64,000 nt of DNA from Archegozetes longisetosus (GCA_018873245.2 JAEMBT020000008.1:11549172-11613171); one strand, 5' to 3'. Shown: positions 35,475 to 46,890, counted from the first letter of the stretch. The notes: a model not told the origin generated them from the sequence alone. Numbers and translations: made by a program.

Positions 35475-37166
35475 TTAAACGTGTGCAACATTTGATTCAA
35501 CTTTTTCATTACAACAAATACTCTTGAAGATTATTGTAATTATTTGTCCCCATAAGAGAACACCGACTCCAAAGGCAATACACCAAAGCCATAGTGGAAG
35601 ATTGAGATTAGATAACTCCAGAAACGATCCAACGAGTTGGACGATTAATATATGAACAATCAAAGCTATGAGCAATATCCCATAGAATAATGGATTTCTT
35701 GATAGAACAGAACAATGCTTGACTCTATGAATTGAACGACAATTAAATACATTGAATATCGACATAAGAACGAATGAATTGAAAATAATAGAGGAATGTT
35801 GAGTCAGTTCTGGCTCGGATGTGTATAATTCTGAATCTAAAAACTTTTCACCAAAGAATATGAGGACAAGTAAGACAACCAACTGATAGATAGCAAGCCC
35901 AATAATTTTCTTAACCATTATTCTAGATATTAGAGATTCTGTGTAACCGTACGGTTTACGCAACATCAATGAAGGATTGGGTGTTTCGATGGTCAGAGCT
36001 ATTGTGGCAAACATGCCGACAACCACTTGAACCCATAAAACGTCAATGATGCCAAATGGTAATAGTTCGACAACACAGACATCGATGAAACTGAATATAA
36101 CTAAGACCAAATTGATAGTTAGCTGGAAATGCACGAACTTAGCCATAATTTCATAAGCGTTTCGGCCTAAAATAACAGCTCTAATAATGTTAGAAACTTT
36201 ATCATCAGTTAGTATTATATTAGACGCTATTTTGGCTGCATCTGTTCCAGAAACTCCCAAAGATAACCCGATATCAGCTTTCCTAAGAGCTGGTCCATCA
36301 CTTTTTTCAACACCAATAACAGCAACTACTTCGCGATCAGCATTTAATTTACTTGCAATCATATGCTTGACTAAAATATATTTATCATTAGCTGAAGACC
36401 CCGCTAATACTCTTAAATTGGGCCAAATCTGATCGAACAGTTCCTGTTCTACTTCTCCAGAAGAACTTCTAATTCTTTCGTTGAATTGTTTTCCATCCAA
36501 TACGAGACAATCTTGATTAGTTTTGATAATAGAACAATTTTCTGCTATATCACGAGCACTTTCAATGCTACCGCTTGTAATCAATCTAACAACAATTCCC
36601 GCTCTTTCACATACTTGGATTGCTTGAGAAACTTGTTGTTGGACTTGATCTCCAATTGTCAATACATTATCGCTAAAACAAATAGTAGTAATACTTGCAA
36701 TAGTTTGAAGTGCCTTCAAATTTTTGACTGAAATATTTTCTGACTTAATTTTCCAGGCCGAATACAGGATCACTATAATTAAAGCTAAGAGTAAACCCAA
36801 AGGCACTGCATACAGAATAAGTAATACACCGATGGCCACAAATTTCGCAAAATATTTCATATAATAAAGAGAGAATTTTTTCCCTCTTATTATAAATATA
36901 TTGAGAGCAAATCTGAAACTTAATATAATTATACTTAAAAGAGCAATAACTAATCCAAAGAAGATAATTCGTATTGATAATTTGATCAACTTTGTCCGTA
37001 GTATGGCATTTTTTTCTCTTGGATCCATGTTCTCTTCATTAGTAACGTTTCCTTCATTCTCGACACTTGTATGAGTACAATTCAAATTTACGTTTGTCTC
37101 ATTCAAAGGTATTAGTTCGCAATTTGTTGGATGTTCATTATCTTCCTCTTCTACTATCCCTTCCAT
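35475..37166 (-). CDS. PMCA-like P-type ATPase remnant, catalytically dead, intronless, 563 aa
   Basis: Clearly derived from a plasma-membrane Ca2+-ATPase, but half its usual length (about 1,100-1,200 aa). Order kept: two helices like TM3-TM4 (about 60-140), a P-domain (about 155-300), then TM5-TM10. Missing: TM1-2, actuator domain, the whole nucleotide-binding domain and the calmodulin-binding tail. The phosphorylation motif DKTGTLT is replaced by SDNVLT (D166). TGDN became ITSGS. GDGTNDGPAL became GVEKSDGPAL (only D290 kept). The TM4 PEGLP became PLGLL, and the TM6 NLIMD ion site became QVVVG. The reading frame is nevertheless fully open and the membrane half well conserved (GTDAAKIASNIILTDD, LISRIMVKKIIG). 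One exon suggests retro-copy origin. A constrained pseudo-enzyme is likely. Confidence 0.88.
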   Translation of the reverse strand: MEGIVEEEDNEHPTNCELIPLNETNVNLNCTHTSVENEGNVTNEENMDPREKNAILRTKLIKLSIRIIFFGLVIALLSIIILSFRFALNIFIIRGKKFSLYYMKYFAKFVAIGVLLILYAVPLGLLLALIIVILYSAWKIKSENISVKNLKALQTIASITTICFSDNVLTIGDQVQQQVSQAIQVCERAGIVVRLITSGSIESARDIAENCSIIKTNQDCLVLDGKQFNERIRSSSGEVEQELFDQIWPNLRVLAGSSANDKYILVKHMIASKLNADREVVAVIGVEKSDGPALRKADIGLSLGVSGTDAAKIASNIILTDDKVSNIIRAVILGRNAYEIMAKFVHFQLTINLVLVIFSFIDVCVVELLPFGIIDVLWVQVVVGMFATIALTIETPNPSLMLRKPYGYTESLISRIMVKKIIGLAIYQLVVLLVLIFFGEKFLDSELYTSEPELTQHSSIIFNSFVLMSIFNVFNCRSIHRVKHCSVLSRNPLFYGILLIALIVHILIVQLVGSFLELSNLNLPLWLWCIAFGVGVLLWGQIITIIFKSICCNEKVESNVAHV

Positions 37167-37954
37167 GTTTTTAAATCACTTTTCTAGTTCTTATCATCAG
37201 AGTATGATTGGATCACACATTTTTGTAAAGATATTAATTACTAGAAAAGTTTGTGTTGAAAGTAAACTTGAAGTACTTTTATTTTTGATACTTCTATCAT
37301 TCGTATAAGTTTCTCTAGTTATCAAATTATTCAATATATCAGAGTTAAAGTTTGAATCAATAATTCTGTTTAGATTTTCAGATACATTAGCAATATTTTT
37401 CGTTCAATCAAACAGTTCTATAACTTCTGTTTCTAAGAAGCATCGTTGCAAACAATGGTTGTTCTTTAGGTATCAATTATTTTGCTTAAAAAAATTCATG
37501 AACAAAGCATTTAATCTTTGGATGGAATACAAGGCCAATGCCTCAAGCATTTTAGTGCTGAAAGAGCTTACAATTAAAAACGCTATAAACACAAACTTAA
37601 GCTATATACATGTTTGCAAACTATATTCTATCATCAAAAGATACATTGAACCAGTACACAAAATCTTGTGAAGGAACCATTCAAACGTTTCGCATCAACA
37701 ATTATTGAATAACATATAGAAACGAATAGATCATGTAAATAATATTCAGCAAACCTTTTTTCATTACTTGAAACTTTGTATTTGCAAATAGTTTACTCTA
37801 TTTTCTATTAAAAATCAGTTAATTACAAGAACGTTAACATATATCACACTAATTTTGTGAAACTCTATTCGAATTTCTGACTCTCTTAACTGGTTTTCCT
37901 TGACATCCCCATTCGATGCATTTTCATCTTTTTTATTGTCTTCCTTTGCAATTG
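37167..37954. other. Upstream region of the PMCA-like gene
   Basis: No gene recognised. A 70-codon frame at 37459-37671 is unsupported. Confidence 0.4.
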
Positions 37955-38481
37955 TTAGGGATATCAGAAAGTAGTGTCGTTTATTCGTAAATCAATTGTA
38001 AATGTTATTTATGTGTCTTCTTTTGTTTTCAAATGAATTTCATTTATAAATCTTAAGAATCGTTATTTGCCATCAATTTTTGACAACAAAAACTTTTTCA
38101 ATTCTTTCAACAAAAATGTCTGATGACAATGCCGAAGAGATCCATATACAAAGTTGTATGCTTTATGAGTTCTATAAGAGAAGTAAGATTACGGAGGCCA
38201 CCAAAAACATTTATGGTGTTTACTGAGATGTATTGAATGTCTACAAATGCTAGCGTTGGTTGCGATCAGACGGTGTTAACCTCTCGGATGGTCATCGCTC
38301 GGGAAGACCAGTAGAGTTGGGCAATGATCTCCTGGGGTCGGAGGTTGGGTCAGACCCCGTCAATCCATCTAACTATAGGCAGAAAAGCTTAATTCTTATT
38401 AATAGCTAAACTTAATAGAGGATAAACTTAATTAATATTTGTGTTTAATTAAAAAACCATTACTTTCTGGTACACCCAGTA
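37955..38481 (+). mobile_element. Internally deleted mariner element (about 527 bp)
   Basis: The ends face each other: TTAGGGATATCAGAAAGTAG at 37955-37974, and the right end (about 38455-38481) whose reverse complement reads TACTGGGTGTACCAGAAAGT. Inside, from ATG 38116, is the N-terminal helix-turn-helix of a classical mariner transposase (CMLYEFYKRSKITEATKNIY, then a WLRSDGVNLSDGHRSGRP-like stretch) with an early stop. The DDD core is absent, so most of the 1.3 kb has been deleted. Confidence 0.8.
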
Positions 38482-39636
38482 TTTCCTTAACCAAACCCAA
38501 ACCCATACCAATAGTATCACTAGTATCACATTTCTTTGACTTCTTTAACGGCTTCTAAACTATCGCTACACTTATCATCAGTTGGATTAGGTGTCAAATA
38601 ATTCCTATTAACTTTGCTATCTTTTACCTCTACCCTGAAGTTTCCAAAGTTTTGCTCAATACTAGTATTTTTATCACTACTCTTATAGTAATCCAATGCA
38701 AGAATCAATAAATTAAGTATACTATTTCTTTCTTCAACATTTATCAGTAAAAGTAATTCTTGTTCTGCAGTCTTATCGATTAAAATTCTCGATTAACTGT
38801 ACGTCTCATAGATTCGTCTTTGCGATGGTATTTTATTTAGTTATCGGCTCAAAGTAGTTCTCAGTATTTCTGACTCACTAGTCTTGTAATACCATATTTG
38901 ATCATCCTTCAATGCAGTCCATTTTTTCACGAACCTGAAGATTAACTGATTCATTCTTAAGATTAGTCATGAACTTGTATTTTCGTTCTTTGAATTCTTG
39001 AAACTTAAAATTAAGCCCTGAACTTAACTGAAGCTTTCAAACAGTTTTTTGAATCGCGCTCACTTGTAGGTTAGTTAAGTGCATCTAATGAAACCCCTTA
39101 TCCTAAGCTTAAAAATAGCGAAAGCCCACATAATTTAAAACCTAACTCGATGTAAATTCAAGTATTAGAGTGATTTACAATAACTTAATCGGGAGCTTCG
39201 TAAAACTCAAATTGCCGTAAAAGCCTTATCGTAATTGATGTTCGGCATGTATATAAGCCACTAGAAAAATTTAATAAAATTTCACTTTAATAATTATTAA
39301 CAACTTTCCGCTAGATAGAAGAGATATAGAAAAAATCGCACATAATTAAACATTAATAAAGTTTAAATTAAATCCAATACAGATTAAAATTAAAGTTTAC
39401 CGCAGAAAAAGTGTAAGCGAATAAGAGAACTAATAGGCATAAATGTTGTAAAAAGTACTATTTTTAGTCACGCAAACGTTGATTCGCAGTTCAATAACAA
39501 CTAATATGCCATCAACACTAACATATAGTTTCACATTGAATGAGACATTTTAATAGCACGTGCTTCGAGCCAAAAATAATAAACAAAACATTCACTAACA
39601 ATAATCAGTTTTAGAATAAATTAAAAGAGAAGTCGA
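38482..39636. other. Spacer with a weak minus-strand coding-like stretch
   Basis: Nothing is firmly assigned. On the minus strand about 38526-38780 reads openly (EQELLLLINVEERNSIL..., ending EAVKEVKEM) with coding-like composition but no ATG or clear acceptor; it may be a last-exon relic. Confidence 0.35.
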
Positions 39637-40760
39637 ATGGATAAATTGAGAAAACTACCCGTAAAGGGTTTAATAACATTAGTGACGGGAAGTGCTTCGG
39701 GTTTAGGATCGCACGTTAGGCAGAGATTAGCTCTAAAAGGATCCAAAGTGTTAGCGCTGGATACGAATCACAAGACAATTGTCGAAGAAGACACTAGCCT
39801 GAAGGCTTCAGTTTCTTTTGTAACGGGTGACGTGACTGATGACCAGTTTATGCAACAAGTCTTTACTAAGTATAGTAAATGTGACGCTGTTGTCAATTGC
39901 GCGGCCTACAGAAAAGGTATCAATTTTGTTGCGATAACTACTCTTCTGTTTCTTCTAATTAACTCAAAAGTTATTAATTATTTTTTCGATATTTTAGCTC
40001 ATAGTTTAATAATATTTGAATAGTTATTGAGTTTTAGAACGCCTTCTATAGTTTGATTATTCGTCAAATTGATTGAAACGTTTAACGAAAACCAGACTTG
40101 AAAACTAAACTTCTCAAGTCGAACGTCGTTAAAAACTTTACAATCTAACGCTATAAAACTAGTGAATTGAGTTAATGATTTGACGATAAACGACATTTTA
40201 GGTTTGATGTGATTAACCAAAATAATGAAACTTTTGTTATTTCATTTACAGCTTATAATTACTTGACGAGTTACATCGTTTCGAAACATGCCTTAAATGT
40301 AATGAAAAATAATCAAATTAATTCGCTTGGATGTCGCGGATGTATAATAAACATAATAGGAATGCGAGATAAATACGATCAAAAGTACTTTGAAGAGCAA
40401 GAACTAATGACTAAAAAATTAGGTCAATCTATTGAATCAATTGACGATAAAGTGTTTGAGTTGGCGGAACAGTTGACTGCATCTCGAATTCGATGCAATA
40501 CTATAATTGTGCCACAAAATAGTGATCTTGTAAAGTGCGCGGAACTCATTCATAACATAATTGAAGACCAATACGTAGCTGGACAGATCATCAGTATGCA
40601 GGATGATCTTCAGAAATATTTAGGCTCGTTTTCAGATATATTTAGTGAATATCATGTGCCATCGGATCCCAAAAAGATTCAATTAAGGGATCTTATCAAA
40701 GAGGATGCAGAAAAGGACACACCAGTTCTTAAATTAGAATCATCTAAAAATGATAAATAA
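39637..40760 (+). CDS. Short-chain dehydrogenase, HSD17B10-like, probably degenerate
   Basis: Exon 1 (39637-39916) is a good Rossmann start: ITLVTGSASGLG (cofactor TGxxxGxG, about residues 15-22), ALDTNH, GDVTDD and VVNCAAY (the NNAG position, NCAG in HSD10). Exon 2 (40202-40760) picks up at FDVINQNNETF, matching the DVNLxGTF segment. The 20-25 residues normally between these are absent, and exons 1 and 2 do not join in phase (one base short). The catalytic Ser after IIN is replaced (IINIIG), and no Y-x3-K follows. The C-terminal part (VAGQIISMQDDLQKYLG) still follows the HSD10 pattern. Either a small exon is hidden at 39917-40201 or this is a decaying copy of the mitochondrial enzyme gene. 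Confidence 0.65.
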
Positions 40761-41515
40761 CTTGTTATATAATCTATATTATGCTTTAATCTATATTATA
40801 GATAGTGTATTATTGTTATGATCCTGTAAAATTTATAGCGAAACGCCTATTGTATACCCGTACGTTGTTTTTCCTCCATTCCTCATTTTCTCCAAGTGAG
40901 GCACTAACTAAATATTTGTCCGTTTCAATTATTTCAACTTGAATTCAAGTTTTAAATAAAGATTTTTTGTTGCAACATTTGTTTCATGCATTAAAAGCAT
41001 CCCATTTTTAAGAAGTCTATTCTTTATTTAGTTGAAAGTTTATTAAATACTTTTGAGATAACATGGTTAAATGCTTCCACCTTATAAAGCACAAGAATAC
41101 ATCGCGAAAACTACTGCGCAAGCCTTAAATGACTTAACTTGAATCAAACTAAACTAATCTAAATTAGACTAGATTAAATAAAAAAAAGAGACAAAGCAAA
41201 CAAATATTACTTGTAAATTTAATAGAACATGTTTTAGAGAAGTTGGGTTGTATAGTGTCGCGCTGTAAATTTTCGTGCTGCATTTCTCGCTCGATAAAGT
41301 TGGCGCAGCAATTTTGGTGCTATGAGAAGCTGCTCAACAGCCGAAACATTAACCGTTTCTCTATTAAAATTAATTTGTTCATCTACTCGGATAAATTTTA
41401 TTTGTCATGAATATAATTTTTACTTATTAGTACATTTCTGTTAGCTAATGAAGTCAAGTTTTTAAAATACATTAATTTTTCATTATAAATAAAAAATTGC
41501 CTAAGTTTTCAAATT
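40761..41515. other. Intergenic spacer
   Basis: AT-rich; AATAAA near 40955 could end the SDR transcript. No other feature seen. Confidence 0.4.
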
Positions 41516-41722
41516 TTAATTCTCTGAGTCTTGTTCTGATTGTTGTTCGTTATTGGCCTCACTAGGAGTCTGTTCTGTCTTCTCGCCATGAGCGTGTTTG
41601 GTACATGTTCCCTGACATCCCGATGGGTTTTGGCCAGCTTCTGCTCCAGGCTCATTAGGATTGGTTTGATCTCCTTCAGCTTGAGCGACAGGTGTTTGTT
41701 GTTGTTCTTGTGAGTTAGGCAT
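41516..41722 (-). CDS. Small hydrophilic Gln/Glu/Asn-rich protein, 68 aa
   Basis: Unrecognised. MPNSQEQQQTPVAQAEGDQT begins a fully polar, disordered chain with two Cys (GCQGTC) and a His patch (KHAHGEK), ending in an acidic SEQDSEN. Minus strand, one coding exon. The sequence suggests a separate 5'UTR exon: an acceptor just upstream of the ATG (exon starts 41737), a GTAAGT donor at 41987, and a TATAAAAG box at 42081-42074. Composition is that of hydrophilins/LEA-like stress proteins, but no LEA repeat is present. The same layout and MP(N/K)xQ-rich start occur in the gene at 45432. Confidence 0.6.
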   Translation of the reverse strand: MPNSQEQQQTPVAQAEGDQTNPNEPGAEAGQNPSGCQGTCTKHAHGEKTEQTPSEANNEQQSEQDSEN

Positions 41723-42073
41723 TATTTAAGAATTAAGCTGTCAAGAAGGAATGAACAATATATAACTTTAATTTCATTAAAAATCTAGTTTTAGTAAAAC
41801 AAAATACTCTTAACAGTAACGTTTCTTTTATTAGAAAGTTTCTCTGTAATATAAACTTCGATAAACAGTTTTTCCGTTAAAAACTTTCAAAAAGTTTTCA
41901 AACTTTTTACTCAAGCTTAGTTAACACGAGAAACATATTTTAGAATTGAACAGAAAGTTAGTTATAGAGTAAAATAAATTGACTTACTTTTGGGTAATTG
42001 CTTTAAACAGTGTCTGAAACCAGAACTTTCAAACTTATTACAACTAATGATTTGGTTCTGGAAATGACGCCCG

Positions 42074-42081
42074 CTTTTATA
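42074..42081 (-). promoter_or_regulatory. TATA box (TATAAAAG) of the 41516-41722 gene
   Basis: A perfect TATAAAAG on the minus strand, about 90 bases upstream of the predicted GTAAGT donor of a 5'UTR intron (41987-41738). Position and strength fit a core promoter. Confidence 0.6.
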
Positions 42082-42773
42082 CCAAAATCCTAAAGGATTC
42101 AGACTATCAATGGATTGTATTTTTAGTTTATTTTTTCATATCTTGTTTGTGTTTAACCTTCTAATCATCTAATTTTTTGATAAGAAACCGTTGAGAAAGT
42201 AAATCAATGAATCATTTTGGCGGAAAACAGTACGTGTTCTGTGGATTTATTTTAATCAATCGATTTTCGCGATATTAAATGAATAAGAATTATATCAAAA
42301 GGCGTTTCATAAAATCAATGAAATGCTTAAAATATGTTCGTAAAGTTATACATTTGTTATTAAATTGTTGAGCTTAGACTGGTGAGTTTGCCTTAATCTT
42401 AGGCAGAACTTAAATTACAGGCAATTACAACTTGTCTCCTAAGAATACATCATAAAAAGTAGCTGTAGATATGTATTAATGACCGGTAAATGCTTATCAG
42501 AGAGGGTAAGGTACCGGTGTTCAAACATAATTGGTGTACAGTAGATGTAAAAGATATGCTATCAAACGCAAACGTTGCACATTATAAATACAATACATCA
42601 AAATTTCTCAACCGGTGGATTGCGACCCAAAAATGCGTCGCGAGAAGTATTCTTAAGATTCAGGAAGTGCTTACGAAACACTATTGAACAAAGGATCGCT
42701 GCTTTAAAGTGACTGAACTATGTGTTTAATTTATTAGAACTGATTTAATTGGCTAGAGGAGAATAGGAAATTT

Positions 42774-43351
42774 GTATGGGTGTTAAATTTGATTACAATT
42801 ATTTTGAATGTTTCAACTTTTTTATTTATTAACATTTCTCGACTTGTGATACATCAAATTAAAGCTAAACAATACAATTATAACTATATGTCCATATATT
42901 GACCAATTTTTCGATACATAAATCAATTCAATTATGCAAAGATCTACAAACATCTTGTAATATAGTTGAGCTGTAATTGGTTTGATTAATCTCAAACCGA
43001 ATATATTGTTATTTTATTCGCATAACTTTGTCTTCTAAGTATCCCCGGAGAAAAACCAGGGCTAGTCAGATTAGATGATCGGGCAAACAATAAAATAATA
43101 ATCCTTTATGAGCTGTAACAATACTTCCTATTTGAAATTAATCAAATTAATCAAAGCTCAACCTTGTTATGAAATGTTTATCAATCTTTGCATAATTGAA
43201 TTGACTTATGTATCGAAAAAATGATGAATATCTGAACATATATTTAAAATTGTATTGTTTAGCTATAATTTGATGTATCACAAGTCAATATATGTCAATA
43301 AAAAATTTATAAACATTCAAAGTAATTGCAATCAAACTCAATACCCTATAC
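42774..43351. repeat. Long imperfect palindrome, about 578 bp
   Basis: The first half read forward and the second half read as reverse complement match almost throughout. Shared blocks include GACTTGTGATACATCAAATT, AGCTAAACAATACAATT, TCGATACATAA(A/G)TCAATT, CAATTATGCAAAGAT and GTTGAGCT..TTGATTAAT. The outer ends are GTATGGGTGTTAA and, on the other strand, GTATAGGGTATTGA. The centre is near 43062 (TCTAAGTATCCCCGG). It has no coding content. A fold-back element or inverted duplication is likely. Confidence 0.8.
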
Positions 43352-45143
43352 TTTTCAGTGAAGAAAATGTTTCAAATACATGAAAATTTGGTTATTATCG
43401 CTAGTTTAATGACAATTTCCTTAGAAAAATATCAAATTGATTTCTATGTATTGGATTCTCAAGAATTTGGTCGGAGGCTCAATAAGTTTAGCTATCATTT
43501 TGAAGTTGCTTAATATTTGGAAAATTCTTAGTAAGAAGTAGTTGTGTGGGTTGGGAAGAAAAAAGTTTGGTAACCACTGCAATATATTTTATTGATTTAC
43601 GCATTGTTGGGAATCTAGCCCTACCTACACGTTGTTATTATCTCGGTGGGCAAAATATATGCAATAATTTATTGATAACATTGTAATTAACAATTCAAAG
43701 TCAAGGCTGGTTAATGGCAATCAACTATCACAAAATGATATATTGATACTATTTTAATAAATTGAGGTGTTATTTGAAGCTATTTTATCTATATACAACT
43801 ACACTTCTAATCAATGACTGTTTCTAGAATTAGCTCAACAATTCTTAAGATATCAATATTTTGATTGCATACGTCTATGAAATATTGACTTTTCCTAACA
43901 ATTTAATAGTAATAATGCCTTTTTAGCTAAGTATTGAAATACTCGAGATTATCTCATAGTTTGTAAGTATAATCGTTTATCAATAGCTCTAATTGTATAA
44001 TCATTTTCTAAGCACTTAAAAAGTTAGTGCCTGTATTAAGATGCAATTAAGTTTATCAGCAAAATATTTACTAAATTTTATGAATGTGCATCTTTTCACA
44101 AGTGAAAAGATTAGTGGTTTTTGATGAATCATCTCAATTAGATAGGAGATCAAAGTTTTATTAACAAACTAGTAATACAGCCATTAATAGGAATATTAAA
44201 CAAAATAATGCAATTATTGAGGATAATTTTTTCCTGCAAGCTTTTTAATACTAAACTTTATGTGCCAGTGTCGTCAAAATTACAATATACTTTCTAGAAC
44301 GAGAATATACTAAAAATTGCCAATCAGACAACGTGTCATAAAATTGTCTTCTATCAAAGTTTGAATAATTATGCAAAATCTTATTTATTGCCTTTCCGGT
44401 GCATCACAAATACTCATACAAAGTGTTATCTTCGTTCTGATGCAATTTAATAGTTTGGATTGAATAAACTAACATTGAAGTATTAGTCAATTTCTTGAGA
44501 AACTTAAATCATAAATACAGTATTTCATTACCCTTTATAAGGAATCTTTTGATAAGTACTTAATCAATAAAAACTTAAGTTTTAGTTTATCATTCATTTT
44601 TAGAAATAGTTTCAAAATTCAAATGTATTGAATACTATTAATTTCAAGAGCGGGAGATAAGAACTCAAGTTTAGGGAAACTTCGATAACCCTTAAGTTCA
44701 CTAAGCATTAGTCTGAAAAGTTCTTTTCTTTTCAAACTTGATTTTAAACAGCGATATAACTTCTGGTGCCAAATTTACGCGTCTTACGTGATATTTGTAA
44801 AGTAGCTTTGGCTCCAAATAAATTTGAATAAAATTAATTAACATAAATTGAATAACTCTAATTTAATATTTTACATCTATGCAACCTCCAGACATGTTGA
44901 TAACCAAGTTTGTTTCAATAATAATTTTATTGAAGTATTTGCGAGATAATAAAACGTTCATTTTATGTTCATAATAACTCGTCTACTATTTTATCTGAAA
45001 TTTCTACTGCATTGTTATAGAAAATAATAAGAGTAGATAAAGAGCATGCATATTTGTTGTTATTGCGATTACTAAGATAGATTTATCTCAATATCAAGGT
45101 ACAAATTTTCAGAAGTTTGGATTCAAGTTCAGGTATATTCAAG
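43352..45143. other. Gene-free AT-rich spacer
   Basis: No supportable ORF, RNA gene or bounded repeat. Confidence 0.4.
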
Positions 45144-45151
45144 TATATAAG
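45144..45151 (+). promoter_or_regulatory. TATA box (TATATAAG) of the 45432-45641 gene
   Basis: TATATAAG precedes a plausible first exon (about 45175-45247). This ends at a GTAAGT donor (45248) and is joined to an acceptor at 45421-45422, nine bases before the ATG. Confidence 0.55.
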
Positions 45152-45431
45152 AGGCCTGAGTTTTGAGAGGTACTGCATAAATTTAGAGCTATTCAAGTCC
45201 AGATATTCTTTTGTTTTAATTAAGCTTTGTTGAAACTCCTTTTGAAAGTAAGTTTTTCTGTTTTATGTTTGAAAATTTTTAAAGTAGCTAAGTAGAAACA
45301 GAAGTGCAGTCTTTATTTTTTAGAAATTCAGGAATGTGGAATCTTTCGGTTATTCCGCAGTAGTTATTTCGGTTGAATAATTTCTAACCAAAATTTGTTT
45401 CGTGTCTTTTCTTAAGCTTTAGACTTCAATA

Positions 45432-45641
45432 ATGCCTAAACAACAACAACAACAACAATCTGCTGAGGATAAAAATCGCACCAATCAATGCAATCCTAAC
45501 CATTCTTCTACAGGAATTGGACACAACGCTGGATATACTGGAATTGCTAACAAAGCTGATTTAGATAACCACGCGAATCAATTGAATCCTAACCATAAAG
45601 AGTATCGTGGACCAAAAGGAAACAATAACTCACAAAAATAA
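45432..45641 (+). CDS. Small hydrophilic Asn/Gln-rich protein with NQxNPNH repeat, 69 aa
   Basis: MPKQQQQQQSAEDKNRTNQC starts a polar chain carrying the motif NQCNPNH at about residues 18-24 and again NQLNPNH further on, the second inside DLDNHANQLNPNHKEYRGPK. It resembles short uncharacterised eukaryotic proteins built around a DNxANQLNPNxxAY motif, recalled rather than searched. One coding exon, a likely 5'UTR intron at 45248-45422, a TATA box upstream and AATAAA at 45742-45747. The layout mirrors the gene at 41516, suggesting a pair of abundant small-protein genes. Role unknown; stress or desiccation protection is a guess from composition. Confidence 0.62.
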   Translation: MPKQQQQQQSAEDKNRTNQCNPNHSSTGIGHNAGYTGIANKADLDNHANQLNPNHKEYRGPKGNNNSQK

Positions 45642-45747
45642 TCTAAATATTTGAAAGTTTATTATGACTAAAGCTTTTTAGGCGCTAATCCTAAAATCCA
45701 AGTAAAACGCTAATATTATGTTAATTAATGAAGAAAAATGAAATAAA

Positions 45748-46890
45748 TATTTTTGGAAAAAAACTTTATAACTTTTATGAATTTAAAAAAGGAAAAATTT
45801 TTGACATATCCAAAGTCATCATTTGCAAATTGTGCTAACTCAACAATTACCAAGTATTGAAAAGAACTAAAAGTTACATTCCTTAGTGTTACAAATTATT
45901 AGTCATTAATAGTACTCAAATTTTAAAAATTACTAAAATAAGCTTAAAATTTTTAATATTTGTCCACCATTTTCATGATTTATAAATTTAGAAATTTTTT
46001 AAACTATTCGATTGAATTGATTGCATGCATAAAAATTTATCTTTCAAAATATACATTAAGTTTATGATTACAAAGTATTCAAAACCTTATTAAATGTTGA
46101 ATTAAAAATCTAGAAAACTAATAAAATATAGTTGAAACATTATTTTCTCCATTTTTTATATTAAATGTTACGAAATATATGTTTAGAAATAATTAGAATC
46201 TTTTCTATTTCAAATACTTATAATTTCTCTGGAAATAAAACATTTATTTTATTCTTCCGTTTATAAATTAACATAATTGAGCATTCTTCATGAAATTTAG
46301 ATTTAGCGCCGAAAGAGAGCTTAAGAGCTCCTTTGGAGCCAATTAGTACCGGAAGAGTTACTGTAGTTTTTTATCTTAAGCTTTCTATCGCTAACTTTTC
46401 TCATGCAAAAGAAAGCATGAAATTTCAAATTATTAAATATATAATACTTTAATTTACTATAAAATAAATTTCTCCCTACGAGAAATAAGCTTATTTTATG
46501 TAAATAATAAATATTCAAACAGATCTTAGCATCAATCAATTGATTTGCGAATTAATGAAAAAAGCTTCAAAAATAAAAATGGGGGATTATATTTTGTTGC
46601 TATCAAATTCTGAATTTTTTATCATGTACTAATGATCTTTGTTAAATATTGTTAAGCAGTGTATTTTAATAGAAAAAGTGTGCATTAGTCTGTTTAAACT
46701 TACTGTGAAAGCTAGAAAATAATACCTTTCAATCTAATTGATTATTCGAATTTTAAATTGAATTACCCGTATTTTTTTAAATAACTTAGTGAATTTTGTC
46801 ATTCTCGATAATTGATTAGTATTAAAGCATAAATGAATAAAAAATAACCCATAGACGAAGCTTTTAAGAAGATAAGAACAAAATTGTCTA
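45748..46890. other. Spacer before the GMC oxidoreductase
   Basis: AT-rich, no gene seen. Confidence 0.4.

Noticed and set aside
38526..38780. Minus-strand coding-like stretch ending EAVKEVKEM
   Set aside because: Composition looks coding, but no ATG, no usable acceptor and no recognised relative; left as a possible last-exon relic.
42490..42687. 65-codon frame MLIREGKVPVFKHNW...
   Set aside because: No homology, no context, ends in spacer DNA.
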